From positions 177,723,411 to 177,787,410 of the forward strand of contig OY294068.1 in the NCBI GenBank assembly GCA_958510875.1: 64,000 bases of DNA. The letters run 5' to 3'. Within the stretch, counting starts at the first letter, position 1, and each line of letters begins with the position of its first letter. The position numbers were made by a program, and so were the translations under genes. Below, in pieces: positions 21,987 through 34,114 of this stretch. The stretch comes from Endomychus coccineus. Lineage: Eukaryota; Arthropoda; Insecta; Coleoptera; Endomychidae. The notes beneath the pieces were generated by a model, which was not told where the DNA came from, searched no databases, and saw only the letters and a list, made by a program, of their open reading frames with translations.

Positions 21987-23795
21987 TATTTATTTATTGA
22001 TTTATTTATTTAGTTACACCACCCAACAGCCACAGGCCAATTAAGGATGGGAAAAGCTACAATTTGATTAAAATTCACAAATATAATATAACAAAAACAA
22101 AAATAATTCATATAAAATAGGATCATAAATACAAAATGAAAAACGAGAAAAAATTAGATAGACATCAATACTGATATCAACATTGATACAAGGCTGTTCT
22201 GCAAGCAGAGCACGCAGGATGTATTGAACAATGTTTTAAATTATTGCACTACATCAGCTATGTTCCCAGTAATAGCTTTTATATGTGCAACGGATGAATT
22301 GAATATGTCTAGACTATTTTGAAAAATTTTATAATTGTTGCACATCTCATAGATAGGCGATGATTGCAGCATACGTGTGCGAGGCGTGTTCAGATAAAAA
22401 GTATTCGGATGTCGCGCTCCCAATCTAGGCACTTCGAAATTCAACTGCTCAAGCAGGTCGGGACAGTCAACAGTATTGTTAACGAGTTTGAATAGAAACA
22501 CTATCGAGCTAGTCCGCCTGCGCCCGACAAGACTAGAAACCCCGAATCGAGCAAGTAGTTCCGATTGAGGGAAACCTCTCGGAGGATAAACGTTATCTAT
22601 GCGAAAGCTGAGATACTTCAAGAATTTTCGCTGAATACCCTCTAGCAGGTGGATATGAATCTGATAGGTAGGAGACCACACGACTGAAGCGTATTCAAGG
22701 CGAGATCTTATAAATGAATTATAAAGCAGCAGTAGTGTTTCAATATTGACGAAGTCTCGCGAGCTTCTGATAATGAAACCCATGAGCCTGGATGCTGCGG
22801 ACGCCACTGAATCAACATGAGTGTCGAAAGAAAGACTAGAGGTGAAGTAGACACCCAGATCTCGAATATTTTCACATCGTAGAAGAAATGAATCAGAAAT
22901 ATAATAATCGTAAATTATAGGAGTCTTGCTTCTTGTAAATGACATAACTGCACATTTAGACACGTTGAGATCTAAGAGGTTAGCAGAGCACCAGGAATGA
23001 AACAGGTTTAGATCGTTTTGCAGTTGAAGAGCGTCCCTAGAAGATCTGATCGGAAGGAACAACTTCAGGTCATCTGCATATAGTAGATACATGACAGTAA
23101 AAATGGAGGCAACATCATTGATGAAGATATTAAATAGCAGTGGACCAAGGACCGAGCCCTGTGGAACACCGCTCGGAATGCTGAAAGCATCAGATCTGAA
23201 ACCTGAAAGCTCTACATAGTGACTTCGCCCAGTCAAGTAACTCTCAAACAATCCCACCAGCCGGATCGACACACCAAAATCAGCTAATCTAGAGAGGAGG
23301 ATGCGATGATTCAAACGATCGAAAGCTTTGCTAAAATCGGTGAAGACGACATCAACCTGAGTACCAACATCCAAACACTCTGCTACGAACTGATGAAAAA
23401 CAGTCAAGTTGGTCACAGTCGATCTGCCCCTGACGAAACCATGTTGGCGAGTCGTCAGTCGCCGAGTGACACTCTCTGATATAGCGTTATGCAAGCAAAA
23501 CTCAAATAACTTCGAGAAATTATTTAAGAGAGCAATGGGGCGGTAGTTAGAGATGTCAGCCCTCTCCCCTTTTTTGAAAATAGGGACAATTTTTGAAACC
23601 TTCCATATTTCTGGAAAAGACTGGGTCTAGAGAATCCGGTTGAATATATGGAGAAGGGGGCAGATCAGGACACGGAGACAGTCCTTCAGAAAAAATGCAG
23701 GAATTCCATCCGAGCCTGCTGTCATAGCGGACTTCATCCTCCTTCCGGCAGCCAGCACATCTGTCTCCGAAAAGCAAGATGGCATCGGTACTGAT
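21987..23795 (-). mobile_element. 5'-truncated non-LTR retrotransposon insertion
   Basis: A 1.81-kb insert flanked by GGCTATT at 21980-21986 and 23796-23802. On the minus strand it starts inside ORF2 at 23795, runs through the RT, and ends with a TAAA/TCAA-type tail (21987-22013). The precise junction and duplication show target-primed insertion with 5' truncation into an older LINE. Confidence 0.9.
22241..23795 (-). pseudogene. Reverse transcriptase (ORF2 fragment), nearly intact
   Basis: The frame is open from the 5' truncation at 23795 to the stop at 22241 except for one TAG at 23627-23629. From the first Met after that stop (23494) 417 residues are open. RT blocks in order: TAGSDGIPAFFLKDC, NYRPIALLNNFSKLFE, QHGFVRGRSTVTNL, VVFTDFSKAFDRLNH, SGVPQGSVLGPLLFNIFIND, YADDLKLF, and the thumb region ending SRLEYASVVWSP. 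All catalytic aspartates are present. It belongs to the jockey/CR1/I group of LINEs; the clade is not decidable by eye. The endonuclease and ORF1 are missing, so it cannot move on its own. Confidence 0.88.
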
Positions 23796-24299
23796 GGCTA
23801 TTAAAGATGGTATTCCACAGGGATATCTGTTGAAACCAACTTTATTTCTGCTCCATATGAACGATATGCTGAAAGTGACCACATATATATCGTACTCTAC
23901 AAAGCACAGATTAGTCATGTCTTGAAGTACTGATTACATATTTGAATTTCGGCTCCCAAATCTACGCTAAAGCTCTTGTATTTCATTCAAAAGAGAGCTA
24001 TCCCTCTGATTGATGATGTCATACTTACAAGTTCACTGACCTCTTTATAACATCGTAGAGAGGTGAGCTATATCTCCCTTTTCTATAGATATTTCTCCGA
24101 ACATTATGGATATCCCTCTCGTGTACTTAAAGTATGAAAAAAATCATGTAAAAACGGCATATCTTATTCTTTTTGATAAAGTGGTGAAACTCTGCGGTGA
24201 CAAATCGTATTCAGACTCAACCAACAAAACTATTGTGGGGGCTAAGCAATTGCTTTGTTATCTTGCGCGTTAAATTAGTTGCTGCTGCTAGTGTTCTTT

Positions 24300-25045
24300 A
24301 GGTATGGGAAAATAGTGAATTTGGTTGATCTCATTAATTCCGATATAGCACTATAAAATATCATGATCAATGCACTCGAAATGAGTATTCACAACCTTCT
24401 CAGATCAGATGAAACAATTTCTATCAGTTAAAAGAACCTCGGGGAATTTTCGCATTTTCCCGAATTTCATAAGGGAAAGCATGGAAAAATAGTGACTTTG
24501 GTCGATCTCATTGATTGCTATAAAACTGCGTCATAATACACTCTCACGGATGAGAAATTCGATTCTACCATTAGTTTCCATCTCAGAGGCTGAGGAAATA
24601 TGTTACAGCATTCCGAAACCCTGAATTTTGAACATCCCTTAGATAAGTACACCATAAAATCAGATGTAACATGATTAATGCACCCAAAATTGATATCCAC
24701 AACCTTCTCAGATCAGATAGAATAAGCTCTATCAGTTACAAGAACCTTAGGGAATTTTCGCATTTTCCCAAATTTCATAAGGTATGGAAGAATGGAAGAA
24801 TAGTAAATTTGGTCAATCTCATCGATTCCTATATAACTACGTATGAACACTCCCATGGATGAGAAATTCGATTCTACCATTAGTTTTCACATCAGCCGCT
24901 GAGGAAATATGTTACAGCGTTCCGAAACCCTGAATTTTGGACATCCCTTAGATGAATACACCATAAAATCAGATAGAACAAGTTATATCAGTCACAAGAA
25001 CCTCAGAGAATTTTCGCATTTTCCCAAAGTCAACATAAAGGACAT
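24300..25045 (+). repeat. 308-bp tandem repeat, about 2.5 units
   Basis: The block with 'tttggtngatctcat', 'gatgagaaattcgattctaccattag', 'gctgaggaaatatgttacag', 'acaccataaaatcagat' and 'gaattttcgcattttccc' repeats head to tail. The last marker begins at 24444, 24752 and 25008, i.e. 308 bp and a shortened 256-bp spacing; the final unit lacks about 50 bp. Units are roughly 90% alike by eye. Confidence 0.85.
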
Positions 25046-25049
25046 AGTT

Positions 25050-26280
25050 GCTTAGTTGTATCTAAAACGCGTATCAATAAGATTCTGGATAGTTTCTTTA
25101 TTCCACATTTGACCTGATATTTTTGCAGGAGATCTCATAGAATTCTTCGACCTCAATGGCTTATTATGTGGGTATATATAATAAAACAATCTGTAATAGG
25201 TGAGTGAATTGAATCTGCATAATAACAACTCACAAAGAGCCTCTTACAGAGCCTGCAACATCACCGAACTTGAACCTGTTGTTCAATCACATAAACTTTC
25301 TCTCTTTTGCTTGTATCTAAGAGCAATTGAAATGAATGGAATTTACCATTGGTTTTTTTATAGGGGAAAATGACTCATTCATAGTTTATTGAATTGATCA
25401 AATAATAATTGGGAATTACTGATGCAAACTGATGATATCCCAATGGTTGAAATGATACTCTATATTATGTTATTATATACAATCAAAAGCGGAGTAGTAG
25501 TCATAGTATTTGTTATTTACTAGTTACATCATTATTGTTCGGAATTAGTTCTGGAAATGAAGACATCAATATGTAAATTGGTTATGATACATGCAGAAAA
25601 GTATCGAATAACACTCTATTTTGATCGAAACAAATCAAAGCATAGTGGAGAGAAATAGAAAATTCCCAAACCAAAGAGATTCAGTCCTACTGAATCTCAA
25701 TAGCTTTCACATAGCATCCTTTGTTCTCCTGTTTAAACATTTAAAGCGTTTCGGAATGATAATTTAAAGCAAAACTGCAAGAAAATATCTCTGAAGTAAC
25801 GCCCTGGAAAGGTGAGCTGAATTAAGTAAGGCATACAAAGTGCGACACTTTGGTCTATTAAAACACATACCGATACATCCGCGCATTAAATAACGCCTCG
25901 GAAATTCATTATAAGTATTCAGAATAACAATATGGATTACAATTATGCATAGACATCATATTATACATTATCGTAGATTATAGTAAGTGACGTTGCTGTC
26001 TCGTTTACATTTTACTCAGCCAGCCTCAGCTAGTTTCATATTCCTAATACGTTTTAACATCGCTCCGGGGATATCTCACAAACTATGAGGAAAATTGAGA
26101 ATTGCTGAGATACGCAAATTCTTATTTCAAGGGGGCATCTTTTGATGTATAACTTACAATTATGTATTTCAATTTCTAGGTTAAACTGGTATTTACTTCT
26201 TGGCCATAAAATATATTGGAAATGATTACAACAATAAAGATAAATTCCAATTAAATCTTTATTTTTAAAATGAATTAAAA
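25050..26280. other. No gene recognised
   Basis: AT-rich; the frame at 26054-26284 shows no family motif. Confidence 0.4.
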
Positions 26281-26282
26281 AC

Positions 26283-26770
26283 ATTTTTCACCACACAGTT
26301 GCTTCTTCAGATAAACTTACGAAGGTATTACGAGCTATATGTACATAAAGGAAAAAAGACTAAGAGGACCTAATCAATGATTGGGAATGTCTATAGATAA
26401 TTTGCTGATTGTTGTTTACATTAATGGATTGTTTAATGAGTAGAAGAATATTGTGCCTATACTTATTGATTAATTTTCGACAGATTGCTTATTGAGTAAA
26501 AAATTATTGTGCTTCTATTTATTAATTTCTGAGGATTCTAAGTTATCTAACAGTGAATTTTTATTCACCATATGTAACATTCCAAAATGTCAGTCAAATT
26601 GATGGCTTGTCTTAAATAAATGTTTGGCATAATGGGAGTCAAGTTTGTTATACACATAACTCCTATAAGGGTTCAGCCACTCCACCAGAAAAAGACCTAA
26701 CACTTTTACCTACATAAAAGCTTTGACAAGATCCTCAATAACTTACTGACTCCAGATTTCACTCCTGTTT
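26283..26770 (-). pseudogene. Penelope-like element GIY-YIG fragment (minus copy)
   Basis: Minus-strand reading from 26770 down gives CQSFYVGKSVRSF, then YNKLDSHYAKHLFKTSHQFD and NLESSEINK. This is the order of a PLE GIY-YIG endonuclease: the YxG block, the H..AxH zinc-type region and a late E. At 26288-26310 (minus) lies CTGAAGAAGCAACTGTGTGGTGAAAA, similar to the terminal motifs beside the other PLEs here. Frameshifted and 5' truncated. Confidence 0.65.
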
Positions 26771-26794
26771 CCAATTATCTTTGTTACTTTTAGA

Positions 26795-26870
26795 AATTGT
26801 GGATCTTGTCCAAGCTTCTATGTAGGTCAAAGTGGTAGGTATCTTCTAGTAGAGTGTGTTAACAGTTTAA
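26795..26870 (+). pseudogene. Penelope-like element GIY-YIG scrap (plus copy)
   Basis: Reads LRNCGSCPSFYVGQSGRYLL, the CxxC and YVG block of a PLE endonuclease. It is an inverted copy of the first part of the minus-strand fragment just to the left, separated by only about 30-40 bp. Confidence 0.6.
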
Positions 26871-26959
26871 GAATTACAGAAATAATAAACATGACTACTA
26901 CTAGGACAAGATGAAAAGTCCGTGAAAAATGGAACAGATCAATAGCCTTGACAATGGCA

Positions 26960-27125
26960 AAACGATCATCGGGGTATATCATTGTGAGCTCTTAGATCGA
27001 TTCGACGCCGATTTGAAGCGAAAGCACCCGCATTAGGCAAAGAAAGAAGTACCCTACCAGGACAACGCATCGGCGCATAGGTCCGCAGTCGCAGTGACAA
27101 AATTGCATGAATTGCGCTACGATAT
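26960..27125 (+). pseudogene. Mariner transposase fragment
   Basis: One frame reads YHCELLDRFDADLKRKHP, a stop, then AKKEVPYQDNASAHRSAVAV and TKLHELRYDMV. This matches the centre of mariner-type transposases around the second catalytic aspartate (hQDNApaHks) and the following helix. The first and third catalytic regions are not readable nearby. It is a dead internal fragment. Confidence 0.75.
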
Positions 27126-27129
27126 GGTT

Positions 27130-28260
27130 AGTATAAGACAGGATTATATTATAGTATGAATAACTGGAAAGTCGATCTGACAGCAGGTGTCAGATCAAAA
27201 TATAGAGTAGTAAAATACATTATGTGGACCATTTGAATACAATCCCAATGTAACATAGAATATATCTAAACGTCTTTCCTTGGCAGTTTCTGGAACATTT
27301 CGAACAAAACGTCGGAGATGAAAAGTTGGTTTTCCCAAATGGAGCAATCCGGGGATCTAGAACAAAATGACTGCTTTCTTATTTTGAATCATTAAATAAT
27401 CAGGGATGTCAGTATCAACTCAACCTCTTAGTTTGAGCAACGATGACTCATTCCGAGAATATCAATATTAGGTGTGCTGAGCGCACACATGCTGACAAAT
27501 TAAAACTAGTTTTTGTAGTTGAAATAGTTCCTCAAGTAATTTCTTCTCAAAAGAAAATTTTCATGACTTTGCAACTTGAATCGACCATGAATCAGAGGAA
27601 TAAAAGTAGGTCCATTCATTCAAACAATATCGAAAGCTATAACTGATGGCAATAAAAATCCCAATGTCAGGAATATCAAGCCCTATTCTCAACAAAAAGT
27701 TAACTGCAGCTTTAGAGAATCACGTTTGAAGTATTTCGATATGTTACGTATATGTCGGGAATAAAGCTCTTCAAAGCTACGAAAAAATACATGTTGCATC
27801 GATCGCCATGTTATAATTTGAATTCAAATATGGGGAACTTTGTGATTCTATCGTGAAAAAAAAATTGCAAATTTACTTTGCCAATCAGATAAATTGCTCT
27901 TTTCGATTTCCAAGAGTAACATTAGTTTCTGATTTTTTCAAACATCAGTGAATCTCATATCATATACTTCATCAATCAAACTATTTTTAATTCCAGAAAT
28001 ACTGTTCAGAAAAATTATTCAATTCCCATAGTGTGATTTTGGGATCGTGAAACACTAAATAATAAATGATAATAATAATAACAATAGCACATAATCGTAT
28101 ATAAACACCTAGTGGTGTCTGGTCTAGTTGAACCACTTTTCATGAAACTAAATGTATTTTACAATAATAATAATATTCAATAATAATTATTGACCCAGGT
28201 ATGAATTATGTATAAAATTCTCCGGAAATAGGTCACACCAACACATATGCTTATTACTTT
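27130..28260. other. No gene recognised
   Basis: AT-rich DNA with a short (ATA/ATG)n-like stretch near 28065-28090. The frame at 27443-27646 has no family motif. Confidence 0.4.
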
Positions 28261-28261
28261 C

Positions 28262-28303
28262 GCCTTTACTCACGTTTCGGTCTCACGATCATCATCAGAA
28301 GAC
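28262..28303 (-). ncRNA. Candidate type I hammerhead ribozyme in a PLE 3' region
   Basis: On the minus strand: stem I strand GTCTT (28303-28299), core CTGATGA (28298-28292), a degenerate stem II with loop GTGA, GAAA (28278-28275), a two-pair stem III AC/GT with loop GTGA, cleavage triplet GTA (28269-28267), and the second stem I strand AAGGC (28266-28262; five pairs, one G-U). It lies about 450 bp downstream of the GIY-YIG frame on the same strand, where PLEs are known to carry small hammerheads. Stem II has mismatches, so activity is doubtful. Confidence 0.5.
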
Positions 28304-28757
28304 GTATCACTGTCTGAAACGTGATCCTTAAGACGAATTTCATCACCACAAGGTGTCCCTATCGCACTAATTTCAAAAAAAAATTTCCACGTCGCCGAAA
28401 CGAACAGAAACACGAACAATCGAAATTATAACACATAAATGTCTCAAGTATAAATTCAGAATCCGCTGCTAAGCAATGTTCTTGTAAACTCTGAATTCAT
28501 ATCGAATCACGGTACGTAATACGACTGAAGAACTATACCAAAAATATATCGTTCGAGTATCCAATTTCGAACCAGATGTTGAAGATTCATGAGGTAATAG
28601 AAGAAAGTTGTCAGACCTCATTAGAAATATTATAACTTAAGCATTCTACCTAAAATTCACTTTTAACATTATAGAGACGCATGTAGGAATTTGCAAGGGT
28701 TATAATTAACTAAATTAATATAAATCTGACTTGGTGATTGAATATGCGTTCTATGAT

Positions 28758-29153
28758 TCACAGAGTTGGAGTCATCTCCAGAATAGATCTTTTATAATAA
28801 TTTGTTCCCTTAGTTGAAATATTAACATTTTTGTAATCGAATTGTTGGTCATAATCAAAGCAGTGTTTAGTAAGGGCGGTGAAATTTTTGAAGTTTTCGT
28901 TTCCTATTCTGTACATATGACCATACATTCTTTTTCGTAAATATTGTTTAGAGATTCCTATGTAAGTCTTATCGCAATCTAAACAATTCAATTTGTATAC
29001 TGTGTGGGTTTGTTCATCTTTAGGGTTTGAAGGTTCTAGATTTGAAAAATATTTCCGAACATAGTTAGTAGGTTTATGGGCAACATTTATATCATACTTT
29101 TGTAAACATTCCTTAATTTTCTCTGAGGTCTCCGGAATGTATATTAATGTCAT
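28758..29153 (-). pseudogene. Penelope-like element GIY-YIG endonuclease domain
   Basis: A 131-residue open frame holds the C-terminal endonuclease of a PLE. VYK (52-54) and YIG (64-66) are the two GIY-YIG half motifs, with CLDC (57-60) between them. R73/R75 and H79 follow, then H97 in TKHCFDYDQQFDYKNVNI, and the late catalytic-type E126. The CxxC and paired His are the zinc-like signature that marks PLE endonucleases. The RT that should precede it is missing, so this is a 5'-truncated copy. Whether the ATG is a true start is doubtful; the frame is simply what survived truncation. It is otherwise undamaged, which suggests a fairly young copy. Confidence 0.85.
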
Positions 29154-29159
29154 TGAATT

Positions 29160-30800
29160 ATCTGTATTATCTGTTTATGTTATTTATATATGGCGTTGCA
29201 TCATACCAACTGATAATACTACCCGAATAATTACCATACTCCGCTTATAACTCTAGCAAACTGCTGAGTGTGTTTTTTTTTGTTAATGGTAAATGCAGAT
29301 CATTTATCAACCGATTCCGTACTGTTGAATAGAAATTGGAGACAGAACATATCGTAAAAATACATATGTTGTAACCGTTTTTCTTTTACCGATTGAGTTT
29401 CTTTTAATTTTCCACCTTGGTGGATTTTTCTAATCAAATACAGTTCAATTAATTATCTAATTATTATCCAAGTCTACTTCTCATCATTATATATTTGATA
29501 TTTGAAATTCCCCGTTTTGTTAAGTTATTTCTGCTTCATCTTTTAATGAGTTATAACCAATTATCGATTGTAATTGAAGCCTATAACTTTGATAATGTTC
29601 TTCTGCCCAATGGACCACGGTTATACTTCAATGTAGCTTCTCTAGGGACAAGGCTATCTATAGATAGCACAATGACAAGGTTTGTGGTGAGGACCCTAGC
29701 AGAAGTTCCCAAGGAGGAGTGAAGATTTAGAAAAATCTGATGCCCGAGGAATTGAAGTCTACTGCAGTGAATAGTGACAATTCAAAAGAATGAAGAGCAA
29801 ACAACTAAAAACGATTATTCCTACCTTGAACACTTGAAAATGTTTCCATCGATTCCAAAAGAACGTCACTGCGAAAGGTAGTATGGGTTCAGTTGAAATG
29901 TTCGAAAATGACGATAAATGTGGAATTATGATTGTCACATAATATGATGGAACGTTATGCTATGAATATCAATAGATGGTCAATTGAAGTCTTCTCGATT
30001 CGTTAGTCTGAGGATATCAAAAATAGTGGATTGATAGATCGTCTGAGCACATTTATAAAATATATCATCATGTGAATATTCTCTATAGACATTCCTTGGA
30101 AGCTAAAATACATATTTGTAGTTCTATCCTGATATACATATAAAGTGAAAAAGGGGTTGTGAATTCTTTTGGGATATCTAACAAGGACCTGAAATTGATC
30201 GTTTCTGACCAAAGTAGGAGGCCGGGCATTTCCAATTCAAACGTTGTCTGGTTCAATGAATGGCTTTACAACAAAGAGTAATTGCGTCGGCTTGCTTTTT
30301 TTGCATTTTACATTTATTTTGGTTTATCTACAAACGTGTACCAACACATTTATAAAGTTAAAACCCAGACTTTATTTTAGTTGAAAATGAGAGAGTGGAG
30401 TGAATTTGTTTTGCATCATCCTACCTTCCATTGAATTAGAACGTCATTTGAAAGGGATCTAATTGAAGCGTAAAACTTACGATATATCACATTAATGTCG
30501 ACGAGAAAAAGACGTTTGATTGAAATTGTAACACATTAGTGTCTAAAATATATCAATAAGTATTAGAAAAGCAATACGCAGTGGTATTTCGATAGGTAAA
30601 GAAGTCATATCTCAAGGACAGAATAAGCGGTCTGACAATAAAGTATAAACTTAAACAGATGTGTTTAAAATTTTTGCCTACCATACGAGAGATTTCCGTT
30701 GTACGCTGTTACAGATCCTTAAACCTGCTATTTTGATTAATTTTAACGTTAAATAACTTAATCATAAATAATTTCTAGAAATTATGATATTCTACAGGGT
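29160..30800. other. No gene recognised
   Basis: AT-rich; frames at 29495-29722 (+) and 30003-30212 (-) have no family motif. Confidence 0.4.
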
Positions 30801-30804
30801 CAAC

Positions 30805-31330
30805 TTCTATTCTTCATTTGGAGTACCATTCTTGTAGTTTCTCAATAGTCTGGAGTTTCCGTTAGCATATTGTCCTAATTTCATATATACAGTCTTCAGG
30901 ATGTCATGGGTGAAGATCGTGAAGAGGAGTGGTGAAAGTAGGGATCCTCGTGTGATACCCGCATCCATATTTCTCTCTGATGATCTGCTGTCCTCAGTCT
31001 TGATCTTGAACTTCCTTTGTTTCAGGAAGGAATAATTGAGATGAGAAATGGCTACTTGTATGTCCACTTCAAGCATCTTGAATATAAGACCTTGGTGCCA
31101 AAATTTGTGGAATGGTTTCACCGTGTTCAGGAAAACAGCCGCTGTAATTTCATTTCAGTTGAAACTTGCCATTATGTGTTCTACAATTCCGATAATCCTG
31201 ATCTTCTACGGTATTTTGTAGTCTTCGTAGAATCACCGTCTCAGCTACTTTCCCCATGATTGGTAAGAGACTGATAGGCCTGTTAGTAGTTTTCTACAAT
31301 ATTTTCTACGTTCATGCAAAAAACAAAACT
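30805..31330 (-). pseudogene. Jockey-type reverse transcriptase fragment
   Basis: Minus-strand pieces in order: LLTGLSVSYQSWGKVAETVILRRLQ (for YRPISLLP..GKv.Ekii..Rl; 31300-31190), then KFWHQGLIFKML (31107-31060; the F-D/VWH block region), FLKQRKFKIKTEDSRSS, and MDAGITRGSLLSPLLFTIFTHDI (30971-30905), followed by LGQYANGNS where YADD has become YANG. The wording SPLLFTIFTHDI is typical of jockey-clade LINEs. Frameshifts and loss of the catalytic DD show it is dead. Confidence 0.75.
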
Positions 31331-31334
31331 TTAT

Positions 31335-33685
31335 TGAACTACATCCAGTGCAATAGTGGAATAACATTTTTATTGCACTCATAATTATTTCTGTATTACT
31401 TTTAGCAGCTTGAGTTAAACATACAATGTTTTTCGGTGATAACTCTGTAATCATGACTAATACACTTTATTCTAAACTCATTCAAATATTTCAACTTGAT
31501 GAAGTTTGGGATCATTATCAGGAATTTGTTTAATATTCCAAATTATCACAATTTTTGACAATTCTCAACCTACTATTAACCTCTAAGTTTATCAACATAT
31601 TGCATAAGTAAGTGTTTTGAATTGCTTATCTATATATTAATAGCGTTGCGTTGGATAGAGAGAAGTAAAGATGATGGTTGAGCTATCGTTCGAAAGACTG
31701 TCGACAATTCAAAAAAGTTGTGTCGTTTGTCTGTGATGGGCTATTCAAATTTAGGATAAAGCGCGCAACTGGTCAATAACTGTCACACGCTAGGATGGCG
31801 CTCAACTGTCAACATTGAAAATGGCGGGTCGTCGTGAGACAACAACTGTCTAGGCCGCAGTCGGCCGATTAATTCTATATTTATAACACAATGAAAAATG
31901 TTGGTCATTTTCATTGTTTATTACTCCATATTTGTAATGTGTATCTACACCCTAAGGATATATTTTTATGTAGATATAAAATTTCGAATAATGAATACCT
32001 ATTTACTATTAACTAGATTAATTACTGAAATATGTTTATGCCCAATCTAGATTACATTCGAAAATTAATTAAATAGTAAATAATAGTGTGTAGTGATGAA
32101 TTGCAGTGGGTGCGCAATTGAGCCTACGTACCGAGGATAGCCCTGGCGCAATTGCCCAAAATCCACCACCTGGAAATATTTTCCTGACATGTGATGAATG
32201 GTCCTAACGCTTGGCTCATGCGCCAACCGTCACAGGGTAATTCTTCAATAACAATTCTCTTTAACATTGGATTGGTCTCTCAAATAATTGTTAGCTCATG
32301 GAATGAGATATAGGATGTTCAATCAGTTCGTTTCTTCCAATAAGAATATCGTTTCTGTGTGAACTCTACATTGCATTCTAAACTAGTGCATTTTATCAAG
32401 GATGGAAAGTAATTTGATACCGGTGATGAGATTTCAACTATAGAATAAGATTCACCCAACTCTTCTAAAATCAGTCTAATCAACTTTATTTTCCTTTGAA
32501 ACTTGAATAAACTCAGCTGAAACATTGCTTGTTATTGGATGTCAGTAATATGGAACTTATAAACTTTATTTAACCGAAGTCTACTGTTTAAATGCGATGA
32601 AGGCTTATGAGATTATAAGCTTCACTAATGGGTTAAAGGGATTGGATAAAAGCGGAGCATTTCTTCAGAACTTTTGGTTAGCTCAAAGAAAAGTTTCTCA
32701 ACAAAATTTTCAGATTATTGGAGAGAGTTGGAATTTGATTAAGTAATTTATTCGTTATAAAAAAAGAGAATACTGCAAAGTTCACAACAGAATTTATGAA
32801 ATATTGCAAAATTATGAAAATAATAAATCGTCTCAGTCGAGTCGGATGAATGAATAACTTATTACTTTGAAAGTCGTTATGAGATTCAGAGCTTTTCCGG
32901 AAACAATTGAGATCGATTCCGATATCAATTCACGAGCAATATGAGCAACTGAGGATAGAACTGAGTGAAATTCATCCAAAGGGAGTATTTATTTAGTAAT
33001 GCAATTCAAAAGAGTTCTTCCTAAAGAAGAGTAAGGTTTGCTTCTGAACGGACTGAATGAAATTCAGCTTGATCAATTATCAACAACATATACTTTGTGC
33101 CTCTTTTGAAGAGGATATTGGATATTTTCTATACTACATTCAACTGAAATAAAAATTTTTAATTAATTTTGCTCAACACTTTTTTCTTATTGTCATCGAT
33201 TTAATAATGAGCATTATTACTCTTTCTGTAGAAATGTAAAACAAAAATTTATTTGCAAAAACATGTGCTCATTCGGATTTTTCCCCTTTGCGGTATTTTA
33301 TTCGGTTTATTCTTAATCAAAACATTCCGTCAGTTCCTTCTTATGCCAATAAGGAGAATTTCTTTCAACGATTTTGCTCCTTAAATTAGGTTTCTACAAA
33401 ATAGTACGAACAAGACGAAGTTGCTCAAATTAAAAATGCGTTTCAAAGTGTTAAAAGTAGGACATGACAATGTACGAGATGGTTATGGTCGGCAACGAGT
33501 CGTGCGAGACAAAAGCGAGAGTTGACTTGCCCTCGACGCGGATAAGCAACTCTTCCTCTTGCAGATTACAAATAAGGGCGACAAGTTACAGTTATGTGAA
33601 AGACCTATAGTTCCAATCTCTGGTTGCGATATGTTACTGCGTTAAGTTAGTAAGCGTCCTTCATTTGTTGCATGTTCTTCTGCAG
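31335..33685. other. No gene recognised
   Basis: Mostly AT-rich. Two GC-richer islands (31745-31875 and 32100-32240) stand out but gave no protein or repeat match within the window; they may be pieces of small transposons. Confidence 0.35.
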
Positions 33686-33689
33686 TATA

Positions 33690-34110
33690 GAGTGTATTCG
33701 TAACTTTACATAAGGAAAACAAGAAAACCTTTTGTTTAGAACCTTACCAAGTAACCGTATCTTGTCGGTTCATTCAACGGTGATAAATAAACAATGGCCA
33801 CTTATAAAATATCCTGAAAATGCTCATGATTTCTTCAGAATTACAGTTTTGTGCTAAGTGACTGATTAATAGTTCCCTATTGGATTTTTGTGTAACAACC
33901 CCATATCTTTGTCTGTCTCTTTGACATAACATTTTTAGGAGCTGATTCAGAAGACTTCACTCTTGGCTCTGTCTAAAAGATAACGATTGAAAATATTATT
34001 ACAATTCAAGTTTGTGGGTGTGCTGACGTTCTTATAATTGTAGTCATTCCTGATATTTAACTGAAATCTAATTGATTATTAATAAAACACCTTTTCTACA
34101 ATAATATCAT
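33690..34110 (+). repeat. Dispersed repeat B, copy 1
   Basis: Shares an ordered series of blocks with 58730-58960: 'agaacc.ta.caag', 'ccgtatctt.tcggttcattc', 'ctgattca.aagacttcact', 'ggctctgtctaaaag'-like and 'ctacaatat.at'. No coding potential; class unknown. Confidence 0.5.
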
Positions 34111-34114
34111 ACAT

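Larger units (their letters stand above)
21760..24190 (+). pseudogene. Older non-LTR retrotransposon, split by a later insertion
   Basis: The left half (21773-21986) reads MESIERHGKSLAVALDISKAFDRVWH, a stop, then a frameshifted ...LPSQLCR..LLSDRS. The right half resumes at 23796 with IKDGIPQGYLLKPTLFLLHMNDM, and further on RAIPLIDD and EVSYISLFYRYFSEH (about 23990-24110). Joined at the duplicated GGCTATT, the halves continue in the expected order (TAIKDGIPQG), so one RT gene was split by the insert at 21987-23795. The wording of the blocks is typical of the LOA/R1-like LINEs also present at 43-46.6 kb. The catalytic YADD block is lost. Confidence 0.8.

Noticed and set aside
23556..23918. 120-residue minus-strand frame at the LINE junction
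   Set aside because: It crosses the insertion boundary and is out of frame with the RT readable in the same DNA.
24300..25045. CRISPR-like array
   Set aside because: The whole 308-bp unit is repeated with no spacer/repeat division, and the context is an insect genome.
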